64,000 bases of DNA, taken from assembly GCA_024509875.1 (NCBI GenBank), contig JAMPIV010012423.1, forward strand, positions 1 through 64,000, written 5' to 3'. Below are positions 46,812-58,735 of the stretch, one piece after another. Below the pieces are notes generated by a model. It saw only the letters and a program-made list of their open reading frames with translations, did not search any database and was not told the origin of the DNA. The stretch is from Oreohelix idahoensis (Eukaryota > Mollusca > Gastropoda > Stylommatophora > Oreohelicidae). Positions within the stretch are counted from its first letter, which is position 1. Each line of letters starts with the position of its first letter. Made by a program: the position numbers and the translations under genes.

Positions 46812-47659
46812 TGTTACGGTGTTATTTTAAATGATGGCGTCTGCTGGGGTTTACCCATGCGCAACGTTTAGGGGTCATTAATATTTATAGAATATGTCGA
46901 TATTTTACGGTATAGTGAACGCGAAATATATGCGGAGATTATGACGCATTCGCGTTGGGAAGGTCACGCCGGGTGACTTGGTTACAGGGCCTTTGTTACG
47001 CTATCCGTCAAGCAAGAAGGTCGTGTCTTGTATTTCTTCCAAGGAAATAAGGCTGAGTATATAGCCTATATTTTATAGATGAATCGATGTAGACTTCAGG
47101 GTCAGTTCGGAAATTAATCTAAGCATGAGATTAATTAAATTAAACTAATAATGGAAGAAGAATCGTATTCTGATTCAATTTGTAGATGTCAAGAACTCAT
47201 GTGCTCATTTCTGGCTGTTGACTATAACAGCGCACGTATATAGCCACGATGTTCTTCTGACACATTGTTTTGACACGGACGGATACTTACTGATATTACT
47301 TGGAATTCAATTGTTACGCTGAATTGTACATGAAACCTTTGTGAATGTCGATTATCGTTTTGTATGAATCTTAATACATGTGGACTCTAAGCAGAAGGCT
47401 TGATCCTTTATTTACGTTTCGGGTTCGGTTCTACAGCTGTTGGTGTTTACCTTTGTCAGCACGATAACTCTCCCACAAGGGAAATCAAATACTATAGACT
47501 ATGCAAATCAGAACGTCGAAGGGATGTTCTGATGCCCAGAGCTAACCAGTTTAACCAACATTGCTATGTCTACAGAGTGACTTTATTATTCAATAATAAT
47601 ACCATAACGAAGGAAACGCAACACCAACCACACCACCACCACCGACCCGTCACACTAAT
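46807..47659 (+). mobile_element. Solo LTR, family C, copy 2, inside integrase
   Basis: 46812-47654 starts TGTTACGGTG and ends CCCGTCACA. CTAAT flanks both ends (46807-46811 and 47655-47659). Removing it and one CTAAT would restore an integrase frame in register with element G, which confirms the edges. Confidence 0.88.
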
Positions 47660-48045
47660 AGATACAACAAAGCTGCAAAAGAGAGAGAGAACTACAACCA
47701 GGGGAGAAAGCTTTGTTGCTACTTCCAACCGGAAACAATAAACTTCGCATCGGATGGCAAGGACCGTTTACCGTCCTTAAAAAGATCTCACGCACCAATT
47801 ACAAGATCTCCATTAAAGGAAAGGAGAAGGTCTTTCACGTAAATCTCCTTAAGAAATATTTAGAGAGACCAGTGCCATCCTCTGAGCATCTCCTGGCTGT
47901 CGCCATAGCAACGGAAGACGAGGAAGTTGATGATGGTTGCATGGAGTACCCATTGCAACCCACAGAATCCTTTAAAGATGTCAAGTTCGGCGACAATCTC
48001 TCACCAGAACAACAAACAGAAACCAGGGCGCTACTAAAACATTAG
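47660..48045 (+). pseudogene. Element F integrase C-terminal (GPY/F-like) domain
   Basis: The frame encodes LLLPTGNNKLRIGWQGPF and SRTNYKI, the GPY/F-type C-terminal module of Gypsy integrases, then a linker toward RT. The stop at 48043-48045 precedes RT, so the polyprotein is broken here. Confidence 0.8.
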
Positions 48046-48051
48046 AGTGCA

Positions 48052-49469
48052 GTGTTAACGGATTTACCTGGTCGAACAAGTCTCATCGAATTCGACATGA
48101 AATTAACAAACAAGACCCCTGTTCGAACAAGAGTTTATCCCATTCCGTGCGCAAAAGCGGATGCACTACGCGGAGAAATAGACAAGCTGCGTCAGGCAGG
48201 AATTATCAGTGAGTCTACATCTCCTTACAGTTCGAGTGTAGTGCTGTTGCAGAAGCCCAATAAGGAAGTTCGGCTGTGTATAGATTACCGGCTACTAAAC
48301 GCGGTAACGGAATTCCAGCCCGAACCTCTCCAAACTGTTTCTGAGCTGTTCCCAAAGCACAGCAAGCAAGAATTTTCTCCAAGATAGACCTCAGTAAAGG
48401 CTATTATCAAATACCAGTAAAGGAGGAAATTAAACCCTTGTTAGCTTTCAGCACAAGTGAAGGACATTACACATTTAATGTGATGCCGTTCGGATTGCAT
48501 AACGCACCAGGAATGTTCACAAGAAAGATGAGAAAGCATTTATAACCTTTGCAAAGTCCCCACATCCATAATTTCATGGATGACATCTTAATTGCATCGG
48601 AAACCTACGAAGAACATATTGCTACAGTCGCTATGCTCCTCAGGAGATTACAGGAAATTGGTCTCACAGCTAGACCTAGCAAATGTCTCATCGGGTTTGA
48701 ACAGCTTGACTTCCTGGGGCATACTATTTCTCACGGATGCAGTTGGCCTGTTAAGAAAAACGTGGAGAAAATAGTCGCAGCAAAAAGACCCCGAACGAAG
48801 AAAGACGTACGTTCCTTCTTAACACTATGTGCATATTATCAGAAATACATCCAGAACTTCAATGGACTCACGGCACCTCTGACTGACCTCATAAAGAAAG
48901 GGCGTCCTGATACGGTCATTTGGGATCAAAAATGCGGACACGCCTACAGCACGTTAAAAGGACAGTTGTCCGCATACTCCATTCTCAGGTTACCTGACCT
49001 TAACAAACCTTTCGTATTGCGAGTCGACGCGTCAGGTCAGGGCATCGGGTCAACACTGCTGCAAGCCGAGGACAGTGACCCGAATATGCTATTTCCAGTT
49101 GCTTACGGTAGTCGGAAATTAAATAAAGCTGAACGGAACTACAGCGTAGTCGAAAGAGAATGTCTCGCTCTGATTGACGGTATCAGACGCTATCATGAGT
49201 TTCTCTATGGGACATCTTTCACGGTACAAACCGACCACGCTCCATTAGCTTTCCTTGGTGCCAATAAGGAATTCAACGCAAGGATTATGCGTTGGGCCCT
49301 GCTGTTAAGTGTTTACTCATTCAAGGTGGAATACATTCCGGGGAAACAGAATGTTGGGGCTGATTTCCTGAGTAGAAACTGGACTACGGAGGAAGAGTAC
49401 GAAATTGTAAATACCAATCATCCTAAAGCTACCGATCAGGGCAGCTTCATTGTCACGAAAGAAACATGA
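48052..49469 (+). pseudogene. Element F reverse transcriptase and RNase H
   Basis: RT motifs are CIDYRLLNAVTE, KIDLSKGYYQIP, MPFGLHNAP and the catalytic NFMDDILIA. RNase H has FVLRVDASGQGIG, ERECLALIDGI and TDHAPLAFL, and ends near GADFLSRNW. A frameshift near 48370 and TAA at 48543-48545 interrupt RT. RNase H to TGA 49467-49469 is open. RT and RNase H convert element RNA to DNA. Confidence 0.88.
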
Positions 49470-49488
49470 AAACTAGTTTCCATGTCTC

Positions 49489-49502
49489 AAAAGAGGGGAC
49501 GA
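49489..49502 (+). promoter_or_regulatory. Polypurine tract of element F
   Basis: AAAAGAGGGGACGA sits one base before TGTGACGGGC, the probable 3' LTR start at 49504. Confidence 0.75.
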
Positions 49503-49503
49503 T

Positions 49504-52150
49504 TGTGACGGGCAACTCAGCTGACCTGAATTATTGGATGACAGGGTATTCCCCTTCGTAAAACATCAGAACCCCTGAACATTGTTGTCATTTTATCGCC
49601 AACCTGGAACTCTTCTCCACCTGGGCTCATTAGTATGTAACCTTCAACGTGGGCTCATTAAGTATGCACGAGCGCAGAGTAAAATCTTAACCACGTTTGC
49701 TCATTAAATATGTAGATGATTTCATGCGTGCATCCTGGAATCTCGCTTCGTCGTAGGGCAGGTTAAACGACGCCCACGGCTATTTCTAAGAGCGATTATA
49801 TGCAAGCATTTAGCTACAACCTTCGTTAGTACCTGCCTTATGGGTGTCGCCAGAGCCTATCGGGGAAGCGGCTTTACCTCAAAAACACTGAGAATTTCTC
49901 AGAACAGACGATGAAGTCTCCTGCTGCTGAGATGACACGGCAGTGCGAACCACAGTGGACGAAGCAAGCTTCTCGCAGACTTCGCACCTCTGTGTCAACC
50001 GGCAGACTTGCCCGAAAGACTGAGAAACGGGAAAAACCCGAGCGACCAGGGAATGGAGTAACAGGCCATGTCGGGCGGCGTAGAATCTCATTTTTTCCTC
50101 AAGATGAAGAAAAGTGTGAAATTCTCACACGACCCCTTTAAGTTACATTCCAGTTAGTATAAATAAAGACTCTGAAAAACTGCATTTTATCATTCGTTTT
50201 GCCAGATTTTAAGAAGCACTACCTATAGCAGAATCCTGCTAGATTCCATCTGGATCTTTCAGATATATATTATAGTGAATTCTTTTCTGTGCAGACGGTA
50301 ATTTATACATTAGCTTCGAGTGATCAGTGGACTAGTTATTTCATTTTATTTCACTGGATTGTGGTGTAAATTTAAATTTATTAAATAAACCCATTTTCAA
50401 AGTTCTAGTGCAAACTAAATGTTACATCTATAAGTTAATTTCCAAATACAATAGACGCGTAATTTAAATTTGCAGCCGTTAAGGGAATTATAACTAGTTA
50501 ATACAGTTTAGTCTGTATATATAGATGTGTGCTTTTAACTACTAGGCTCGCGGGGAGCTTTTCTTTAATTTATATAATTGAAGACGCGAGTGCATAAAAT
50601 AGGCTAACTGTAAATTTATCGCGCGTCAGATTATAATAAGATTTGTATTGCATTTCATGTTTTTTTCTATCTTCATCCAGAATGATCATTCAACCTTGCA
50701 TCCCAGCAATTAAATTATATACAGAGTCCTGCCGACTCAATTCGATAACTCCAGTGACGTATGAACTTTTTTAAAGCTAAACTTGTGGCGACCTGTTGCG
50801 GGTCTCGCTCCTCTGAATTTAACTGAGAATAAAGTCACCCAAGAAACACTTTTAAAATACTAATTCATATAGTCCTTAAAGTAAACTGGAGAATAACACT
50901 GCCAGTAGCCACTTTTATTTACTGCTTTATTAGTGGAAGAGAACACAGATGTATCTGAACACTGTCTGCCTAGTATTTTCATCGGATGTTACCACCCCCC
51001 CCTACCCCCCCCCACCCCGAAGAAGAACTTACCTCAGTGTTTTTTAGTCTGTCACATTACGCCATAAGAGTTTCACCACCAGCGGTGCGAATCTAGGAGA
51101 CCACACCATTCCCCACACCTAGCCAAGTGCCTGTGCCATTCATTAGGAACTTTAACTAGAACCAACAGTAACACTTACGCTTCATCGTCTAGCGATTTTT
51201 GAGACCAATTGCTACCAGCCAACCTCGATAAATCTGGGGCTTGACACAGAAGTAAAAAGACATTTTCCATTGGTCTAGTGTTTATCTGCTGTTGTAAAAT
51301 TTCTATGAAGTGCCAGAATCCACGATTCGGTAAGTGTGTGAGTGTGACTGTGTGCGGGCCTTCACAAGCGTGTTTTTTTTAACGAAAGGAGATTTAATCT
51401 TTCTACCATTTTAATTAGTTCTACCAAGTATTAATTTTGTACTGTATTCATTGTATGGGATTTCTCCGAGTGGGATTTATTAAGTGTGTTTTTCCCCCTC
51501 CCGTAAATCTGTTGAATACAGGGGAAACCTTTGAGAACCATAGGATTTTTTCTACCCCACACTAATTACTGTAAACCCTCGTCTCAGAGTAATAAATTTA
51601 CCGTTGGGTTAAATTGCCTATCTCTGATCATCAAATCACCCCCTGTCTTTGGGACCGGGTTTTTTTTTTCTTGTTAAATACAAGCGGGAAGGGTGTATTG
51701 AATACTTCTCCTCAAAAACCCTCCCCACCTTGTCATTTTTAGTTTTGTAACCTTTGATTTCTGCATGTAAATTGATAATTGTTTGTGACTTGATTTTATG
51801 CTAAATAAAAGTAATAAAACTTTTAGCATTTGTGTTGGCAGGCCCAAACCCAAACTTACCCATATTCGATATCGTAGTCTGTATTCACGTACGTTGTGTG
51901 TTTGAATCACCAAATTGGTGTGTGCACCTGAGTGTCTGGAAACTGGCAAACAATTGTTTGTTCAGAAGAGTGGTAGGAGTAGTGTTGAGAGACAAATATT
52001 GTCGTAAAAGAGACTGTCCTTACTCTTCCCAGCACTTGTGAATCAACGATCCTTCTTTCCTAAATCCTTATTCTCACAGAGCCTTCACTATCATTCTACA
52101 CTCTAACGGGACCACTATCCACCAGAATTCTCTCAGAAAAATTTACGACA
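49504..52150 (+). repeat. Element F 3' LTR
   Basis: This 2647-bp LTR runs from TGTGACGGGC to TTTACGACA. The first 425 bp have no counterpart beside the 5' LTR; 49929-52150 matches 39462-41703. TATAAATAAA lies at 50158-50167 and AATAAA at 51804-51809. Confidence 0.85.
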
Positions 52151-54270
52151 GTGTGATTAATAGCTTGTAGCCTGTGTGAATTTGTAATACGTGCTTGTGT
52201 CACTACGGGCTTTGGAATTTGTTACGTTGAAATATTTGGGTCTGAAAATACGATTTTTTTATACAGCCGTATGAGATGGCTATTCATTCATTCACTCATT
52301 CATTTCTCTTGTCGCGCTCTAAATGGAAAATGGAGTCACGTGTGTTACCGGGGCCCGAAAGGGGAGCAAAAAAATAGCATCACTGTGACTTACCATGCAT
52401 GCGTAAAAGGCGACTACTGAGGGTTGGGCATAGTACCGGTTACCCCAACCTGTAGAAATTTAAAACCACAAAAACTTCAACAAATGCATTGACATGTCAA
52501 CTAAAGAAAATAAAAACTCAGCCACGGGTTGCAATTGTATTTACTTTTTATGTCTTCTCGCTTTGTCTCTTTGTAGCTCCAGGAAACTACAAGAGGCTGA
52601 AGGCTGTCTTTCTATATCCTTTCTTTACCACACGAAGACTGTTTTCTATATTATTTCTTATCCACACGAAGGCTTTCTCTACTATTTCCTATCCACACGA
52701 AGACTGTTTATAATTGTTCTTATCCCCACGAAGACTGCCTTTCTATATTATCTCTTATCCACACGAAGACCGTCTCTTTCTACGATGTTATTTCTTTCCA
52801 CATGTATCTCTGGATTTCTAAGACAATGAGCACCCATCAATCCGTTGGACAAATCGGGAAAACGTCAATACCGTGATCTTTTTTAAACAGCTTTTAAATG
52901 TACAGGCTGGATTCATCTCTGTGCTCATGTAGCTCTTGTCTTTGTCCTGTTGTTTTTATTTTTCATCATGTTTCGATAATATAGAAACGCTGAAAAAAAA
53001 AATTTTATCATGTCCATTTACAACATTCTTCTCTAGCCTTTATTCAGTTCAGCAATAAGGTTCTGTCATGTGACCTTTCCGTGTGTAATACTAATAAGTT
53101 GCGCGCCAGAATATGGTTGTGTCTATGCTTTTGTTTGTTTGTTTGGCGAGTTTTTATACTTTTGTTTAGGGCACATCTTAACGGGAGGCGCGACATGGAT
53201 TTTAGGTCAAAATAGGACACAAATGTAGATTGGGATTAATCGCACAAGGCACCTAAAATGTGGTTGTGCATAGGGCTTGAAACCCATCATGTATAACAAG
53301 TAGCCACATAAACCACCGCTGAAAGTGCATGTGACTGCATGATGCAGGCTTCCTGCAAGTGTAGGCTACCAGCTGAAACCGTGGCTTCATACACAGGAAA
53401 ATAATAATGATTGTGATTATAACAGAGGATTGCATATACAAAATGGATGCCAGAAAAGAGAAAAAATGAAAGTGTATTCAGCATCTGGAGAAAAGCATGG
53501 CAAATTAAAATTAGCAAACACTACGGAAGCAGGAACTAAACAGCCCCCTCCCCCCTTTTTTTTTAGTGTAGTAAATATAGTATTTGGCCGAAACACTTGT
53601 TTAACGGGCCTTATTCTGATGATCAGATTGCCTCATATTGTGTATATGACACATTTCTCACATGTGTATACCAGTCTTTCTAAAGTTTCCTATCATCAGG
53701 CCGCAAAATGCGTACAGAGATCGGAAACAATAATTAACTCTACAAGCGGCGATTACGGCATAAACGCTGCATTAATAAATAGATAGTACTTTCATTCCTA
53801 ATCACATAAATGAAAGTAGTCGCTGAGCCAAAGTCGCCGAGCCAAATAAAGAAACAAATCATGTATATGGTTCGGTAAAAAACGAACTCACAAGACAGAC
53901 AATAGTTTTGATGACCCTTTGGTGGGTCATCGCAATAGTTCTTCATTTCAGCAAACTCATTTTCGTGTAGCGTACAACAAAAATTATTAAGATTGTATTT
54001 TTCTTCATATTTGCAGTCTGAAGATGTCAGACAAGAACGTCTGGGAATGAGTAAGGGGACGGGTGAGCAGTGAACAGGTCAGAGAATGATGTGGAATATA
54101 AGTGAAGGATCGAAGGGTAGGAGAGAATGTAGTGGTCTGTCCTGGTTGTGAGGATACAAACTTGTAATACACCATTTCTGGTCATGATTCATGCAATTCT
54201 CTGCGTTTAAGTAGACAAATAGATAGATCGATTGATTGATTGCTTTTCGTTTTCACGCCCTCTTGCCATC
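52151..54270. other. Region between elements F and G
   Basis: No supported gene. About 52610-52790 is a short tandem array of a unit of roughly 40 bp containing ATCCACACGAAGACTG. A small inverted repeat, GATGACCC..GGGTCATC, lies near 53911. The rest is unassigned. Confidence 0.55.
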
Positions 54271-56526
54271 TGTAGTGGGTTTGATGGTATTGTATGGTGG
54301 TGATGGTACTACGTGTGATGCATGAGGTCAGCTGTGAAGGCTCCTGAGATAAAATGTAACTGAGAGTTGTCAGAAGGCCCTTCTCGCTACCACTACGACC
54401 TCACACTTATCTTTTTTTTTTTTTCTAATGAATGTGGGTACGTTAAATGTCTAGGGTAATGATATGTAATGTGGTGTGATAGTTTATAGACACACACACA
54501 GATATTTACTAAGTCTAATAATATTAACAAATGTTATAATACACTGAACTAACTCAAGTGTGTAAAATTTTTGATAGAAATTTTTTTTTACATTTATTTT
54601 GTTCTGGATCAAGTTTTATTTTGACCAGAACTTATAAAAGATTTAGAAATTATGAAAGAAATGCATGGAATATTACATAATAAATGCAAGAGTGTACATA
54701 TGTAAGTACTAGATTATTTAGTTTTATTAATGTTTATACTAGTCATCTAATTGGGAGGATAGTTAATGGTTGTGCTGTTGGGGTGGCCTCATCCCTCCAG
54801 TCTATATTGACTACACCTTGTCCAGAAATGGCAGGAATTTTATGGGATTGTTAGTAACTAAATGGAGTTGGTGAATTTCCAGCAGACCAGAGGCTCACTC
54901 AACTTTGAAGATGTAGCTCTGGTGCTGAGATCTGGTGGCCCCACCTCTCCGTGCTTGGGGGCAATAATAGTCTGCTCTGACACAACGTTACTGCACGGAT
55001 CCACTCTGGTAAAATCACCAACTTAGTTTACACCGCCTTGGTGACAACTGAAACTCACAGCTCTGCAATCAAAGTATTGGCTATGTGTCAAAAGTCCATT
55101 CTCTAACCATGTCTGGACACAACACTACACAACAACAACACCATATAGACAGGTCAGATCTCTCTGACCATACAGCACATTTTACCATGGTGGTTTCACA
55201 TCAGATAGGTCCTCCCAGACTACAGATTCTGAAATATGTTTATTAGTTTCCTCCCCTAAAATAGTATAGGTAATATGTTTCATTGATCTCAACACTTGAT
55301 CTGTCCTTCCTAATCCTTGCTGGAGTTTATGTATTTTATTTGTCTCTAGACCCTGAACTGGGGCGGGGGGTCCAGAGCAAATCCTTACTTGTTTGTAAGG
55401 CTAGATTTCGATATGGCAGTATCAAATCACTCGAAACATTAAACAATATTCAAAATATACAAAGAAATAATTTCAATCTTACCAGATTATGAATAAAGAA
55501 CACAAAAATGCTAGCAAAACTCAGCTGAGCTGCTGGCTATAGTATGGCGTCCCTGAACTTATTTCAATTTATTTCATTTGGAAATCACCACACTTGAAAT
55601 TTACTGTGTCTATCACTGGACAACTATTGAGGAATGGCCCCAAATGCGCGTCTAAGCGCCGATAATATGATTGTCTGTGGCCAATCACTGCCTTGTGTTT
55701 TTCAATTCAAATTTCCTACACTAAAGTCATTTCAGTCATGCTTCAGTCAAGTATGGATTTTTATCTGTTAGTCTGTCCGTCTCTACTTGCGTTTTCACAA
55801 AAACGTACTTGTTTTTTGAACCAACCTATTCATCCCCTCTACAATTTTGCCTGAAAAGTTATTTTTAGCCACAGCTTCCACCAATTCCCCTTCTCTTTCA
55901 TTCTAACTAGATTTGGACACTTGAGTCTTCAAGGTCACGATTTTTGTGCAAATAGTAAGATGTTTGATTCAATGCAGTCTTTCGCTGTTGTGAACAACAC
56001 AGTCTTTTGTCAATGTCTTCATTATTATCTATCCGTCTGTATAATTAAAAGCATATTATTTCACTGCTCAGAATGGGCCATCCGGCCAGCTAATTTTTAT
56101 ATTCCTAACATTAATATTAAGAAAAAGTTACTTTTTGAATTTTGTAATATTTCAAGCATCTGCGTTTAGCCGCTGAATTCAAATAAAAGGCTTGGTATCG
56201 CAAAAGCGTCCAATAAATGACTGTGGCGTATCATATCCAAGGTCCCTTCTGTCGAATTCCTTACTTTATGTCAACTGGGGGGGGGGGGGGGGGACTTTTC
56301 CTCCTTGCCCCACCAATTTGCGTCCATTAACCTCGCTAGTTCAAGTACGCGTTCAGTCAGATTTTTTGTCTTTTGATCCTCGTTCCGTTTTGCCTTCAAG
56401 TCTAACACCTGATGACCCGCGGCGCGGGCGATCATGTATTCCAGCAGCTTACGCGTTGGTTTTTTTATCCCTACGTTGTATCATTGGAGATATTTTGACG
56501 TTGTATCACTGTTAATTTTTACGACA
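54271..56526 (-). repeat. Element G 3' LTR
   Basis: 2256 bp; on the minus strand it begins TGTCGTAAAAATTAAC and ends CCCACTACA. It contains 17 G on the plus strand at 56277-56293. Confidence 0.9.
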
Positions 56527-56540
56527 CATCTCCCCACCTG
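56527..56540 (-). promoter_or_regulatory. Polypurine tract of element G
   Basis: On the minus strand AGGTGGGGAGATG directly precedes the LTR start TGTCGT. Confidence 0.75.
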
Positions 56541-56613
56541 AAAACATGCCTACGGCAAGTTCTAAAACCAGTGATACACATAGACAAAATCTCTCCTTAC
56601 GCCTGCCATTACT

Positions 56614-57204
56614 CTAATTTTGATCACAGGGGTGCCGACTGAGGAAATCTGCACCGACATTCAATTTACCTGGGATATATTGGATACTAAACTGATAAGG
56701 TTGAAGCAATAAAGACCACCTCAGCAATCTTGCGTTTTCATGCTTAGCCTGAGATAAGAATACGAGAGGCTGATGATCCGTCTCGACCACAAAAGTCCTA
56801 CCATACAGATAGATTTGAAACTTCTTTATTGCCCAGACCAACGCTAAACATTCTTTTTCGCTTGTGGAGTATCCTTGTTCCGCCTTATTCAATTTGCGGC
56901 TTGCATAAGCGACTGGTTTCAGTTCCCCATCAGGTGAAGATGATCTTTGCAACAACGCCGCCCCGAGTCCTACATTACTGGCATCGGTTCTCAAGACAAA
57001 GTCCTGTGTCAAATCAGGTAGTTTGAGAATGGGCTTGCTAGTGAGTTTTTCCTTTAAATCCTGGAACGCTAATTCACTTTGCGCAGTCCAATTAATTTTA
57101 TCTGGAAGTCCCTTGCGAGTCAGATCAGTCAGAGGCGCACAAATAGAGTTAAAATCTTTGATATATTTTTGATAAAATCCGCATAACGACACAAATGATC
57201 GCAC
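56614..57204 (-). pseudogene. Element G RT end and RNase H
   Basis: This 196-residue frame has the RT connection (VSLCGFYQKYIKDF) then RNase H: FVLRTDASNVGLGAAL, KECLALVWAIKKF, TDHQPLVFL and GADFLSRHP. It ends at a stop at 56614. It is separated from the RT frame by one base in an A6 run near 57243. Intact catalytic residues suggest recent activity. Confidence 0.87.
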
Positions 57205-57223
57205 GTCTTTTTTTGTTTGTGGT

Positions 57224-58015
57224 CTAGGTGCTCTCTGCAGTTTTTTCCAAGTTCTTAGGATCAGGGGTCATATTACCCTGATATACAGTGTGCCCCAAGA
57301 ATTCCAACTCTTTGCATCCAATACAACATTTTGTTGGCCTAGCAGTTAAGTTCGCCTCCCGAAGCCTATTAAATAACATTTCTAGAGCTTCAATGTGTTC
57401 TTCAAATGTCTCTGTGGCGACGAGAATATCATCCATGAAATTCGTGATACATGGGTTATTCAGGGGATCCAACAATTTGCGCATCATCCTTGAAAACACA
57501 CTCGGAGCATTTTTCAGTCCGAATGGTAGCATATTGAATTCATAATGTCCATCCGAAGTGCTAAAAGCCAAATAAGGTCTCACTTCAGGCTTCACTGGGA
57601 TCTGGTAATAGCCTTTACTAAGATCCACCTTTGAAAAGTATTTTGCCTTGTTCAGTCTGGCAAATAACTGTTTTGTGTCTGGTAATGGATCCACTTGTCC
57701 TTCTGTGACAGCATTCAGTTTCCTGTAATCTATGCACAGTCTGTGTTCCCCAGACGGTTTTCTCAGCAATACGACACTAGAACTAAAAGATGATTCACTG
57801 TGCGAAATAATCCCCTCCTTCAACAAATAATCTATTTCTTCCTTCAATGCCTTCTCCTTCGCGAACGGAATAGAATAGGCTCTCATACAGATTGGGTTTG
57901 AGTCTACCAGTTTCATGTCATACTGTAGCAAATTTGTATGTCCTGGTTTATCTGTTAATACATCTGTATGTTCCTCCAGAACCTGTTGAACTCTCTCTCT
58001 GATTTTTAGTCAGGT
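57224..58015 (-). pseudogene. Element G reverse transcriptase
   Basis: RT motifs in order are LLKEGIISHS, CIDYRKLNAVTE, KVDLSKGYYQIP, MLPFGLKNAP, NFMDDILVA and ELEFLGHTV. The first Met is at 57931, but the frame is open and homologous from about 58015, where a (GA)n run shifts it relative to the integrase frame. RT synthesises element cDNA. FMDD replaces the more common YMDD or YVDD; element F has the same, so this is a family trait. Confidence 0.88.
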
Positions 58016-58735
58016 GCTTACTGACTTTTACCTGTGCTGCTGTTTCACAAGGATGTAATGGGTATTCATGTGAGGTGAGTGGTTCCCTTTGCATCTGAGT
58101 TGCAATAGCCAAGGTCAATAAGGGGGTGCTTTCCTGGAGTGGTCTGTCCAGATACTTCTTTAACAAGTTTACATGATAAACTTTCTCCTTCCCCTTTTTG
58201 TCAATTTTATAGTTTGTTCTAGACACCTTCTCTAGAACCATATATGGACCTTGCCAACCAATTTGTAATTTATTCTGGCTACCGGGTAGTAGAAGAAGCA
58301 CCTTCTCTCCCACAGCTAGTTCTCGGTCCTTTGCCTTCCTATTAAAATATGCTGCATGTTTCTTCCTGGCTTGTTTCAAATTATCATTTGCCAGTTTCCA
58401 TCCAGCTTTCAAACGAGTGGTCAGTTCGTTCACGTATTGATAAGATGAGGTAACAGTCTCTTCCGCCTTCTCATCTGTCCAGGTCCTTAATAGAGCTTCT
58501 AATGGACCTTTTATTGGCCTCCCAAATAGCAGAGTTGCAGGAGCCATCCCGGTTGAACTATGTGGTACCTCCCGGTACGCAAACAATGCGGCGGGCAGGA
58601 ATTGATCCCACAGATCCGGTTTTTTCGTGTGCCAGCTTTCTCAGGATAGAAATGAGAGTCCCGTTGAACCTCTCTACCTGGCCGTTCCCTTGTGGATGGT
58701 ACGGACTACAATGAAAGTGTCTGGCTTGAAATAGT
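57948..58735 (-). pseudogene. Element G integrase, end of core and C-terminal domain
   Basis: 58735-58600 encodes the last part of the core with the third catalytic residue (GNGQVERFNG). After a one-base break in an A6 run near 58623 the frame 58586-57948 continues with FAYREVPHSSTG, LLFGRPIKGP and the GPY/F-type module IGWQGPYMVLEKVS. All three DDE acids of the integrase are therefore present across the broken frames. Confidence 0.82.

Larger units (their letters stand above)
39462..52150 (+). mobile_element. Gypsy element F with IN before RT (Gmr1-like)
   Basis: Direct repeats 39462-41703 and 49929-52150 flank gag, protease, integrase, RT and RNase H in that order. Ordinary Ty3/Gypsy elements place integrase last; integrase before RT in a Gypsy-type pol marks the Gmr1 group known from animals. 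The coding region is broken by a gag deletion, stops, frameshifts and a solo LTR in integrase. A second solo LTR and a minus-strand family B LTR lie in the leader. Confidence 0.88.

Noticed and set aside
55283..55492. Identical small frames at 55283-55492 and 62279-62488 suggesting a duplicated gene
   Set aside because: Both lie at the same place in the two LTRs of element G, so the identity is LTR identity, not coding conservation.
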